Numbered from the stretch's first letter, positions 49,030 through 59,927 are shown. The stretch: 64,000 nucleotides of DNA from Sipunculus nudus (GCA_026874595.1 CM049312.1:47743429-47807428); one strand, 5' to 3'. Translations and numbers: made by a program. The notes: a model not told the origin generated them from the letters alone.

Positions 49030-49123
49030 TATGAAGCTTTATTGACTCAATATAGTATCACAATGGTGATACGGTTATAGTCCAATCATGATTAGCTGAC
49101 TGCCGTGACCCATGGGTCCCTTG
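49030..49123 (+). mobile_element. Family A 3' end
   Basis: GACTCAATATAGTATCACAA, TAGTCCAATCATGAT, then TAGCTGACTGCCGTGACCC, ATGGGTC, CCTTGTT. Same 3' subfamily as 11960-12052 and 40640-40718. Confidence 0.75.
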
Positions 49124-49129
49124 TTTTCT

Positions 49130-49831
49130 CTATTTCTGAGACCTTCAGAGAAGGGGTCATCCATTTACAGGGCACAAATCATAACCATTTGATCTAGATT
49201 CTTATAATTTGACATCAAGGATGGTCCATGAAAAATCTCCTTTGAAACATGAAATAAGGTAACTGTGACCTATATTTTCCAAGTAACGGGGGTGTTTGAG
49301 CATCCCAGAAGTAATGTAAAATACACACAAATTGCCAGATTCCTCAGGAACGGTTAAAGGGATCATTTTCAACAAATTTGGTGTGTTATGGATCATAATG
49401 AACCTTAGCAACAGGGCATGAATGGTTGTGCCACCTGCATTACCTGTATGTTTAAGAACACTAGGTCTGTTAACAAGGCACAAATCGAATGTTAACAAGA
49501 CACAAATCGTATGCGTAAAGGCTAGAATCATGAACCTCTGTATTCTGAGAGTTCCCCAAATATTATCATCGGAAACCTGAAATTAGGTCACGTCACTGTG
49601 ACCTTTATTCTCCGAGTTATGGGGCATGTTTGAGCACCCCAGAAATAATGTCAGATACATGCAAATTGCCAGATTCCTCAGGAATGGCTGGTGTACTTAT
49701 GGGTCTTGATGAACTTAAGCTAAAATGCATGAATGATGACACCACCTACATTATGTTAATTAGTTGCTTGTGCAAGGACATATATTGTCATCATGTCGGT
49801 CAGCTGAATGAATGACCCATGGGTCATTGTC
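49130..49831 (+). mobile_element. Family D interior and 3' end
   Basis: Tandem D units (AGGGCACAAATCATAACC, ATTAGGTCACGTCACTGTGACC). Ends CAGCTGAATGAATGACCCAT GGGTCATTG. No 5' end. Confidence 0.65.
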
Positions 49832-50329
49832 ACAGAAATGTGTGAATTTAAGTGATTTTTGGTTCATTGTTAATTTTAAGTGACAATGTCTTAAGCAGCA
49901 GTCAAGGATGACAAACAACGCCAGTGTACAAAACTTACTATTTATACAACAAATAAACAAAAATACTTTTCATAATAATACTAAACCCAGCATAATTCAT
50001 ATGGGACACAGAGGTCAAGTTACCTATACCAGTTAACAATCATTCAATGTTCAATAGCTTTCTACTTAGGATCTGTAGATTGTGTACATGTTCAAACAAT
50101 ATATATATTATAGTCCTTTGCACAAAACAGTCCTTGATGATTCATGCATGGCTTCCTTCTGGTATTCTCTCCTACGGGTCCAACGAGCACACAAAAAAAG
50201 TTACTTTTGAGTTCACAGACGCATCATATTTCAGTTCTTATATTATAATATTTGCGGTCAATTTGATTGTTCTCTGAATTCTTAAGGCTAGCCATGCAGG
50301 TCATTTGTCACCTGTGATCCTTATGCTTT
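49832..50329. other. No recognised feature
   Basis: AT-rich, no repeat family recognised and no plausible splice-bounded exon. Confidence 0.5.
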
Positions 50330-50550
50330 TTGTCATGAATGGGGGAAGTTTGCTTTTGATTTGGGGTCACTAGGTCAGAGGTTAAGGTCACAGGGCCCAT
50401 CCATTCACAAATTAGTTTATGGATGATAACTCCAGTTTGGGTAGACAGGTTGGCTTCAAACTGATCACAGGACCAATATTTTGGAAAACCTCATAAACAT
50501 ATATCCTTATAGACAAATGCAGCTGAGCGTCGAGACCCCTTGGTCCCTAG
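50330..50550 (+). mobile_element. Family D 3' fragment
   Basis: AGGTCAGAGGTTAAGGTCAC text and end CAGCTGAGCGTCGAGACCCC TTGGTC, CCTAG|TT, like the D copy ending at 38255. Confidence 0.7.
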
Positions 50551-51243
50551 TTCTTTAATGTTGACCTGGCAGTTTTCAGTCTCTTGTACACAAATACATA
50601 ATTCCACTCATATAGAGTTCTTCTTTATATCCCCAGGTATTTGAAAACATGAAAACGTCCAGTATTTCATTTTGATCTCATGAGTACTTTCTGCTACTGG
50701 TACCTCTTTGTTATTATATCGTTCCACTAATGGAACCTTCTTTCCCTGTTGGAATCTTGACAAGTACTGACTACACTCATGATGATACAGCCACTTCAAG
50801 GCTATATCCTTGACACATTGTCTGACCTGCCTGTAACAGCACAGACAGTACTGTTCTGGTCCAGTTTAACCTTTGACCTATAGTGTCCCTGCTACACATG
50901 TAAACACAGCTTGCTGGCTGGGAAACATACTTGTCACACTGAACAGCCCTATTTATAACATGCTGGTCCCAAGGCCATTTATGCACTAAGCACAACAAAC
51001 CTTAAATACCAAATAAATGAATCCTTTTATAATACCTTAAGCACATAAATATAACATTCTTCATAACACCTTAGTACACCCAATAAATGATTCTTTTTTA
51101 AAATAACTTATATAAATCAAATAAATAATTTTCTTGACAGTCATTTGATTTTGAATGGGGCCCTATTTGGGGGGGAGGGGGAGGGATGTGTGTGAGACAT
51201 ATTTGTTTTTGCAACTGCAAAAACAAAATCATTCTAGTTTTTT
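50551..51243. other. No recognised feature
   Basis: Probably ordinary intron. A G-rich run (GGGGGGGAGGGGGAGGG) lies at about 51170-51186. No convincing exon on either strand. Confidence 0.5.
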
Positions 51244-53359
51244 AGCGAACCTGTGAGCTTATGCGATGGTGCGGCGGCGTCCGCCGTGCGTCCTATGTCA
51301 TCTGTACGTTAACCATAGCTATCTCAAAAACAGCAGGAGTAGAATCACCAACATATTTTGCAAATAATCAGTTATTCAAAAAACTATATCGGGTTTTGTT
51401 TATTATTTTTCTAACTGCATTTTCTTAGATTTTATAGGGAAAAAGCTAAAAAAGCTTTAAAAAATCTTCTTCTCTGAAACTGCCCAGCCAAATTGTCTAA
51501 TATTTTACAGAAATGATCCCTGGAACAATCTTTCTCAAGTTTGTTCGAATGGTTCCAGTTCGGAGATTTTTGGCCGAGTTACAGGAGGTTGAACTTTGTT
51601 AACTGTGCAAAAAAGCATATTAAAATTTATATCTCAAAAAACTGCTGTAGCTATCATCACCAAATTTTATGCCAATGTTGGTCGCATATGTCATATCTGA
51701 AATTGAGGTATTGGTGGCGCCACCTGCATCGGCCTTTTTTGTACGGGGTCATCAGTGCCTGTATCACACTGAGAGCTACAAAAACTTCCTCTCTGAAACC
51801 CATTGGCCAAAATGTTTAATATCGCACAGAAATGATCCTAGATAAGTGCTTTCTGAAGTTTGTTCAAATGGTCTCTTTTCAGTGACTTTTGGCTAAGTTA
51901 TGGGAAGCTGAATTTAGTCATATGCCATAACAGCCCATTTTAGCTCAGTGGTTACAAAGATCTTCTTCTCAAAAACCACTGGGCCAAATTCTTAAATCTC
52001 ACACATTAATTATCCTCAGATATTGTTAATTCAAGTTTGTTCAAATGGTTTTGGTTCAGTGCTTTTTGGCTGATTTATGGGAAGCTGAACTTAGCCAATT
52101 TGCTGTATCTTCCTATACGAGTTATAAACCTGCGAAACATTTTTCAACTGATGCCACTGAAGCCAGTTTGTTAAATATTTTACAAGAATAATCCCTACAA
52201 TAATTCTTATAATAATTGTCATAAATGGTTCCATGGATCATGAATGATTTTTGGCTGAATTATGGAGATTGAATTGAGTCATTTTACCATACATGTTAGC
52301 TGTGTGATGCTGTTACATCAAGCCTAGCACAAGTTTATCAGCATCTATTACATCATGCCACTAGACATTTAGATTTCAGGTTATCTTTGGTTAATATTGA
52401 CAAGAAAGTTTTTTAAAAGCTTTTAAAAAATTTAGATTTATGATTAAAGTTATTTATCATACCAGACTATGTTACAATCATGGATATTCAGCTCTCTGAG
52501 GCTATATAAAGACAACTGTATGTGGATTATAAAATATTGGTATCCCTACTCAACTTAATTCAAGAATTTGCCATCAATTAGATATTTCTGTATTTTAATT
52601 TTGCATTCAGGATGCATCCGTAATAATTTTACATATATTCCTGATTTCTTTTTTTATAAAAAGTCAGCTGAAAAGCATTTTGTATTGGGAAAATAAATTT
52701 CAAAGTTATTTCAAGTAGGGACCACTTTAATGTACAGATGGCAGCACTTGGTTTACCATTGGCAGATTGCCAGTGCCTTGATGTTGGCCATTAGCCAAGA
52801 TAGTGTCAGCTCTATAAATAGTTTTGGCACAGTGCCAGGATTGGAAGAAGTGCAGCAAGGTATAGGTCAAGAGTTCAATCAGTGCAGTAGCTGAATTCTA
52901 TTTATAGCTTTGGCAGACTGCTCACTGCATTATATTTGGCACCAAAGTTCAGCCTGAATCTATTTATAGCTTTGGCAGACTGCCAGCTGTGTCAGATTAT
53001 GCAACAGGTCAAGAGTTCACTCAGTGCAGCCAGGTACAGGTCAAAAGTTCACTCAGTTTAGCCAGGTGCAGGTCAAGAGTTCACTCAGTGCAGTAGCTTG
53101 AGGCAGCAATTTGTCACAGGTCACTTGGGGGCAACTGCCTTACTCACCTGAGCCTTGTCAGCCCCGTGCATCAAACTCTGGGGAAGTTTGATGTATTGGA
53201 CTGATATTTTGACCTGCCTATGCATCTTTGATGGTATTCTCATTAACAAGACAGATGGTGCCACCTACATTGACTTTTGCAGTGTGTGCGCCTGCTTATT
53301 TCTACAGAGGAATTTGATACGTCAGCCTAAAATTGGGCATGTTTATACATATCGGGTAG

Positions 53360-53833
53360 CCCTCATTTTTGGTTGACCTCTGACCTTTCTTCTCTGCCCA
53401 GCGTCCATTTGTGCGTCTGTTTCCACGCATAAACCCATATATCTCGGCAACGGTATGACCGATAAGGCTAAAGATTTTGCAGAAATGTAGCCCTTGGAAA
53501 GCTTTATAACATACACTAAAAATGGTGGCGCTACCTGCAACCATTTTTGCACAGCGTCCATCTGTTCATCTGCCTTGGGATAAAATCACTCATATCTCAG
53601 CAGTGGTTTGACTTATTCACCTGATATTTTGCAGGTTTATACATCCTGGACAATTTTCTCGATTTTATGACAGGTGGCACCACCTGCATTCACGTTTACG
53701 CTGCAGACATCCGTGCTAATATTCAATGCACCTCACTCTATTCCCCTTGCCACTTAATCCATGCCTCACTTCACCCGTGCCACTCTGATTTCTGCGGATA
53801 CACATAGTCACTTGTCGACTACCCATATTCTAG
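53360..53833 (+). mobile_element. Family C 3' remnant, copy 5
   Basis: Lacks the 5' end; interior palindrome decayed (GGTGGCGCTACC, GGTGGCACCACC). The 3' end is complete: GCGGATACACATAGTCACTT GTCGACTACCCATATTCTAG, then host T. Confidence 0.75.
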
Positions 53834-53837
53834 TTTT

Positions 53838-53945
53838 AAAATGTCCAAGTCTGAAACTTGCAAGTCCGAAACGTCCATTTTGCTGAAATCATAATGACTA
53901 AGGTAGATATGCAGGACTTAAGAGGATTAATATTAAATTTTAAAA
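53838..53945 (+). repeat. Repeat F, copy 1
   Basis: GTCCGAAACGTCCATTTTGC, TGAAATCATAATGAC and GGTAGATATGCAGGAC are shared with 60250-60340. Unknown nature. Confidence 0.75.
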
Positions 53946-54208
53946 ATTAAAACCTCCATTCATACCCTTAAAATTTGCACAGGTTCGCATTAGGCCTGTA
54001 GGCCTTGTTGGTATTTTATGGTTTTGCACAAAGAAATGCAGGACTTGAAGAATGTATTTACCATGGCTAGCACGGCAGTTTACAGAAATTAGTTACATAT
54101 CCATAATAGTCAGACACTTGGACCCTGTACAGATAATGGAGAAATTTTTGTGTCACAGAAAAGTGATCATATCCAACATAACACAGACCTGTGTGCTGAC
54201 TGTTACAG

Positions 54209-54318
54209 TATCACCCAGATCTTGTGGGCAACACTGGAATGCTGATACAGCTGCTGGACTCACAGGATGAGGACATTGTTAGAGGAACGGTGCAGTGCAT
54301 TGAAAACCTGTGTTTCAG
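54209..54318 (+). CDS. Host gene exon 3 (ARM/HEAT-like protein)
   Basis: Acceptor CTGACTGTTACAG ends at 54208; donor TTTCAG|GTATGT follows 54318. Phase 0 in, phase 2 out: 36 codons plus two bases. Translation YHPDLVGNTGMLIQLLDSQD, then EDIVRGTVQCIENLCF plus AG. The pattern of helix (MLIQLLDSQDEDIVRGTVQCIENLC) is a classic ARM/HEAT repeat. It continues exon 2 in frame (..ENCSRLQA + YHPDLVG..). Identity unknown; rotatin- or MEI1-like solenoid proteins came to mind but I cannot support either. Confidence 0.78.
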
Positions 54319-55644
54319 GTATGTATGTCACAAAGTATATAGGATGTGAGGAAGAACAACAATCAATCAGGGACCTCTTTGTTAGTTAAATTTGTTATGT
54401 TTTACACATCATACCGTTTCCCCTCCCAAGTATAAAGAGCTACCATGGATAATCTGCACCCCCCTTTTGAGCCACAGTTTTTGAGGACAAACCCATAGCT
54501 CTGTGTATAATATACCCCCTTCAAGACAAAAATCCTGAATGACATATATTGTATTTCTTCGTCATTGGAAAATTTTACCGGTTCCCTAGTGGCGATTTTT
54601 GAGAATGAAAGTCTTACCTAAGTTTCTTAGATCTAGCACAGCTATTAGATCATTACAATTAAAATCATATCAAAGTATAATTTCCTTTAGCTGTCAGATG
54701 TTTAGAAGGGTGCTCAATCAGGCCTGAACGGAATTGTTTGAGGTAAGATATAACTAAAGAGAAGCACCTGACAGCTGTGATGGTGGTGAGCATCACCTGC
54801 ATACTTGTGTGGCATCCATGAATATCCGGGGCCCTTTAGGCAGAGGGCACATGTAGGGGTTGGAGCTAGGCATGGCCCTATTAACATAACAGATCATTCT
54901 AACCATGATTCTGTCAACAGTAGCTAATTAAAGCTAAGGAACCAATTACATTCAGACCAGTTTTCCTCACTTGGGTCAAGTTGCTTTGAAAGTAATTAGT
55001 GTTTCATGGGTTATTTCCCTCCGAAGAAAGAATTCCCATGGGTCCCCAATACTGTTTATTGAGAGAACACAAAGGGAACTGGACTTTGGCATGATAGTAA
55101 TTACATAACAGACATATTTGATCATGACCCTGTCAACAGTAGGCTAATTAAAGCTAAGGAAGCAGTCACATTTGAACCAGTTTTCTTCACTTGAATCAAG
55201 TTGTTTTGAAAGTAATTAGTGTTTCAAGGATCCTTCGTGCACATGAAGTCCTACTTTCCTTTTACTCCTCAGTTTGCTTGCACGTATAGCGCAATCTACC
55301 AACTAACAATGGAATCAAACAGTGTCAACAATAGGGACAGTCAAGCGTGTTCCAGTTGGGATATCATAAGTTTTCTGGGATTGCAAGACATATTAAAGTA
55401 CAATTAGGTATTTTGAAATGAAAGCAATAAATAAGGTCCAACTTTATGTTATCAAATTGAAAATTAAGCCAATACTGTTCATTTTCTTTGAATTCCTTTA
55501 TTATCGCTCAACACCAGCTGATATTATGGAGGGTTTACAGCCTTATAAACGATGTTTAATGCATCAGAAATATGTAAGAAATTAAACCTCCATGTATAAT
55601 ACGCTGTTTATAAAAGATTTTATAACCATGTATAATAGGTTTTT
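54319..55644 (+). other. Intron after exon 3, with a 100-bp direct repeat
   Basis: 54905-55010 and 55122-55228 share CCCTGTCAACAGTAG, CTAATTAAAGCTAAGGAA and GAAAGTAATTAGTGTTTCA at an offset of about 217 bases. No further exon recognised. Confidence 0.6.
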
Positions 55645-55885
55645 AGCTCCGCTGACTGTAAGTCAACTGAGGTATAGGAATGGGGTTCAGGTTCGGCTAT
55701 CCGCTTCCCAAATATCTGCTCACCAAATATCCGGGTGCACAGATATCCGTGTGTGAGCATTAATGGTCGAAAATGGTTCATATCTGCAACGGTCATGGAA
55801 AAAGAAGTTGAAGGAAGACATCAAGCAAACATTTAAATACAGGAGCTACCGGTCTTTGAACAGATGGCGACATCACTGTCGAGGC
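55645..55885 (+). mobile_element. Family D 5' fragment interrupted by long-TIR element
   Basis: AGCTCCGCTGACTGTAAGTC start. D-like text to GATGGCGACATCACTGTCGA, where the next element enters. The right continuation at 57555 is not clearly D. Confidence 0.55.
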
Positions 55886-57099
55886 GGTATGACTATTTAC
55901 TGTCCGGGATGTCCGGAACCGTCCGACACCGTCCGGGACTCACTGAATACCGTCCGGGAACTAGCTGTACTGCCCGGGACACCAGAACTAGATTAAAAAA
56001 TTTTACTCAAAATCATACAAACACTTATTCATGTTAGGTACACGATTTTATTGTCCAGATCCCAAGAAATATTGCTTTAATTAGCGACTGTACAGGGATT
56101 TTTGATATTTTTAATTACGATTCTATCTGTTTAAAGAATAAAAAATACACCTTATAATTTCCACCCACAATTGTGCAAACAACTACATAAAATATATTAC
56201 TGATAGAATGAATTAATCGCTCTCTCTCTCTCTCTAAAAATAGGTAACATCATCAAAATGGAATATGATTAAATATATCTATGAAGGTGGCATTTTTTTT
56301 AATCATGAGGATGAGGCCTTTATTGATGTGCGTATTGCTGATAGTATTATGTATTGCAAATATAATTAATGACACGTTATGATAACTACAATATGGAAAA
56401 TAATAAAATATATCTTTGAGGGCGCCTATGTTAACCATGAGGATTAGGCCTTTATTGATATGTGTATTGCCCAAAGGATTATGTTTTGCAATTATAATTA
56501 ATGACATGATATGATTACAACAATACGGATAAGCACACGGCATGTATCAGTGTTACAAGCACCATATATACCACAGCCGTCGAACTGGGAAGATATGGTA
56601 ACGGTTCAACGCATTATATAACAACTCCTAATCACACCACTTGGCTAATTAATTATGTCACACCGACAGGCGTGCAGGGTTTTGAGGGAGCAATTAGTGG
56701 CAGGCGGTTAGTGATCAAAGGGTCAGTTTTTCCCGACTTTCGTCCTCGACCAGGTGAGAATTTTTCAGGGCTAGTTCTGTCGCCCCGGACGGTATATATA
56801 TTGGCGGGTATAATCACATTCTGAATACACATGGTTACTAATTATAATAATATTAACATGATCATTACCATGACAATATAGGCCTACCAAACAATATTAT
56901 TCTTATTAAAATATAATCGTAATATGTTTTGAGTATTAATATTATAATATGTAGTATATTTAATTTGGCTATTGCGCATGGTTGATCTCAGGCCTGTTCA
57001 GGGCTGTTTTTTTACTCCGTACTGTTATTCTGGGCAGAAGAATTATATTCAAAATGCATATGATTAACAATAATATTAATAATAATTATAATAGTAATG

Positions 57100-57133
<34 letters not shown>

Positions 57134-57545
57134 TAATAATAATAATAATAGATTAATAATATTAATAACATTAATAATAATAATATAATCATTAACATGG
57201 CGTTAAACTGATATATTCATATTAAAATATAATAATCACTAGCTGTGGAATATAATCACATGATCTTTGAGTGTTTTGAAATGTAGTATATTTCGTTATT
57301 GTGCATTAGTGCGCAACAGCCAGGTCTGTTTAGGGCTGGTTTTGTTGACCTGAACGGTATACTGGAGGCCCGGTCAGTCCCGAAAGGCCTGTATGCATGT
57401 AAGTAATACTTTTAAGCTTATTCTGGTGTCTGGGACGGTGTCTTAGTGACCCGGGCGGTACAGCTATTTCCCGGACAGTTTTCAGGGAGTCCCGGACGGT
57501 GTCGGACGGTGTCGGACGGTCCCTGACAGTAAATAGTCACACCCC
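55886..57545. mobile_element. Long-TIR element, probably Mutator-like (MULE)
   Basis: Arms of about 100 bases: left GGTATGACTATTTACTGTCC...CACCGTCCGGGACTC...TAGCTGTACTGCCCGGG. The right arm read in reverse complement starts GGGGTGTGACTATTTACTGT and carries the same boxes. The arms are rich in GTCCGGGA-type repeats. Nine-base flanks TGTCGAGGC (55877-55885) and TGTTGAGGC (57546-57554) differ at one base, consistent with a Mutator-type 9-bp duplication. Interior is AT-rich and non-coding, with a 125-bp duplication (56262-56390 and 56393-56530) and an (AAT)n run. Confidence 0.65.
57068..57152 (+). repeat. (AAT)n microsatellite
   Basis: About 25 AAT/AAC-like triplets. Any open frame across it (poly-Asn) is a repeat artefact. 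Confidence 0.9.
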
Positions 57546-57554
57546 TGTTGAGGC

Positions 57555-58150
57555 TAGTGTCCAGAATTGGGTCAACGGATTACCCCATGTGTGCGATCAC
57601 AGAACCGTGATGCTCCAAGCGAACTTGTGCCTGTGAGGCCATCCGAGCCTTAGTTAAAACACTGCTTTCATTAAATTATTATTAATCTTACATTTTTGAG
57701 TCAGTTTTAAATTCATTCCTGCAGGTTTTTATTAAGTTTCCCCGAGCAATTGTTTTTGCTTCATTCATGACACATAAATGTTGACGGACGGACAAAAAAA
57801 AAGGTTTTAAATTTGTTGCCATAAAGGTGATTATAAGAGATTATACATATTCCTTAACAATATTTTTTTTACCTTAAAATGTTAGCTTGGATGTTTTCAT
57901 CACGTTAACCTGGGGGAACCCCGCTTGCGTGATATAATTAAGCTGTTTTGTGCAGTTGAAAACTGCTCCGCTGCGAAAAAGGTTCTCTTTAAGTGTAATA
58001 CAAACATTAATGCACCCTTGATCATGTAACCTTGATTTAATCATTAAGGCAAGTACATCCGTAATTATCTAAATAAACATTACAACATCTGCATTCTCTC
58101 ATTCTCTCTCTCTCTTTGTGAATATGAAATGCATTATACAATATTGAACA
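57555..58150. other. No recognised feature
   Basis: Intron-like sequence; a short GACGGACGGAC piece lies near 57783. No exon seen. Confidence 0.5.
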
Positions 58151-59926
58151 CCTTACATATATCTTAAAACTGGTTTTCACACTTCAGGACTGCCTTATAT
58201 CAAAACCACTCATCTTTTTTTCTTCTTATTTACCATAAATATTCCTCTATATAGTTCCTATGTACATGCCAGAAATTAAGTCAGTATTTTATAATAAAAA
58301 AAATTATGGGCCCAAACATAATGGACTTTGTAAAAAATCAGGGAAGATATTTGGTCACTTAAGAGAAAAAGTGTTAAAGCTAGGGACTTTTTTTCATTAA
58401 TACAACTTTAATTAATCAAAATTTAATTGTATACCAAAAATTAGATCAAAATCTGTTAATTTTTTTTAATATTGGCAAAAATATGAAATTGGATCCACTG
58501 TATACAACTTTTCCAATCCTGAATCAAGTGTCATTTTCTGATATTTATTATTTTGAATCACATGTGACAACCCGGACCCCCCACCCGGCCCAACCAGATA
58601 TGTTGCATAAGTTACATTCTTTAATTGCATTGCTGTTTCCGATCCAATGTATACAACTTTTCCTAAATCAAGTGTTATTTTCAGATATTTATTATTTTGC
58701 AAATTTCAAAAATATATTTTAAGAAAAAATAAATACATCTGTGTATATAATGTGATGTTGCCTGAGCAGAATAACTATAAATGTTGATGCAATTTAGAAT
58801 TGTTAATCAACTTAAATTTTCAAATTTAATTGATATATACTGTAAATGTATAGTAAAATTTATAAATTTTGTGCAAAATTTCCCATAATTAAAAATTTAT
58901 GTATTAAAAGAATGAGGATCTAATGCAAACATTCGTTTAGTATTTTTCTGCCTCAGTAGAATGGGAATTAAAGTGATTTGTTTTGTTTTTCTATCTCTCT
59001 GTCCTCATTACAAACTTATCAGAAATGATCAAATAGCTGTCAGAGAAAAAACAAACAAAAGACCACCTCATGGTTTAGCCATTTATATACATGAACAGCT
59101 GAGTCCCCATGTAACCCTTCACCACCACACAACACCAGATTTTGAGTCATCTCTTCTCTAAATTCACACTCAGACTCGGTCACTTCAGATTGTTTTCCTC
59201 TATAGGTCACCCGCATGTCCCATCAGTAACTTCTTCTCTGAACTCTAAGTTTTAGTCTCTCAAGTTGACCTCAACTTGCCTATAGTGATCATGGGCGATT
59301 TCAATATTGACATTTCTAATATAATATATAACACCAAATTGACACAATTATGTCAACTCTTTAAATGTCAACAACTAGTCAGAGAACCAACCAATGTCCA
59401 TAGAAATACCATAGATCTTGTCTTTACTAACTGTTTAAATGCTTCAGTTTCAACATTAGAAAACACATGGTCAGATCACAAGATATTATTAGCAACAATC
59501 CCCCATTCTTCAATTCAGATCAAACATGGCAACTTCTCATAGCTTAATCTACCATTTCTTCTCTATAGATACTTTTGAGACATTCTGTTTCCTCTCCCAT
59601 TCAGCAACAACTGCTTCCCAAAACATATCAGTTTACTTTTCCATAATTATTTTGATTTATTAAATGTGTATTTTTATACTAAAAAATCTCCAATTCCTTC
59701 CGCTGCAGTTTACAACATCTGGTCATTCCCAATGCAGTATTTTAGACACACATTCTTGTACATATTTGAAATACTGATACTTCTTTCTTACTATTACGCT
59801 CAACTACATAATTAATACAAAAAATTTCATCTGTCAAAATATAATATTACAGACCTACATACAACAATGGTGATACAATTATATCTGTCACATTCAGCTG
59901 AGCACTGTGACCCATGGGTCCCTTGT
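58151..59926 (+). mobile_element. Family A 3' region with best-preserved EEP remnant
   Basis: Family A interior (CACTTCAGGACTGCC, TTATGGGCCCAAACATAATG), a 60-base near-duplicate at 58490-58560 and 58640-58700 (ATGTATACAACTTTTCC), then the endonuclease-like segment, then 3' end CAGCTGAGC (59895), GACCCATGGGTC (59909-59920), CCTTG. Family B starts immediately after at 59928. Confidence 0.7.
59000..59542 (+). pseudogene. Fossil endonuclease/exonuclease/phosphatase (EEP) domain
   Basis: The downstream part translates as MPIVIMGDFNID (GDFN at 59294-59305), FKCQQLVREPTNVHRNTIDL, VFTNCLNASVSTLENTWSDH (SDH at 59471-59479), KILLATIP. GDFN and SDH are catalytic motifs of the EEP nuclease fold used by non-LTR retrotransposons and by Helentron endonucleases. 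Upstream, 59000-59160, another frame gives NDQIAVREKTNKRPPHGLAI and YIHEQLSPHVTL, also typical of the fold. Frameshifts and stops separate them, so it is not functional. It lies about 350 bases before the family A 3' terminus, in the same orientation. Shorter, more decayed versions are at 14925, 25286 and 38706. Confidence 0.7.
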
Positions 59927-59927
59927 T

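Larger units (their letters stand above)
51244..54009 (+). mobile_element. Family B-E element, copy 4
   Basis: AGCGAACCTGTGAGC start in a T-run; 3' CACAGGTTCGC, AGGCCTGTAGGCCT, TTG to about 54009. GGTGGCGCCACC at 51713. 52130-52290 gives the unoccupied site for family G. Minisatellite GTCAAGAGTTCACTCAGTGC at 52866-53095. A deletion fuses the B body (GGGTAG) to the middle of family C (CCCTCATTTTTGG) at about 53360. It lies close upstream of exon 3. Confidence 0.8.

Noticed and set aside
54052-54270. 72-codon frame overlapping exon 3 in another frame
   Set aside because: The splice-bounded frame at 54209-54318 fits the neighbouring exons in phase; this one does not.
56253-56543. 96-codon minus-strand frame with an internal repeat
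   Set aside because: Produced by a 125-base duplication inside the long-TIR element.
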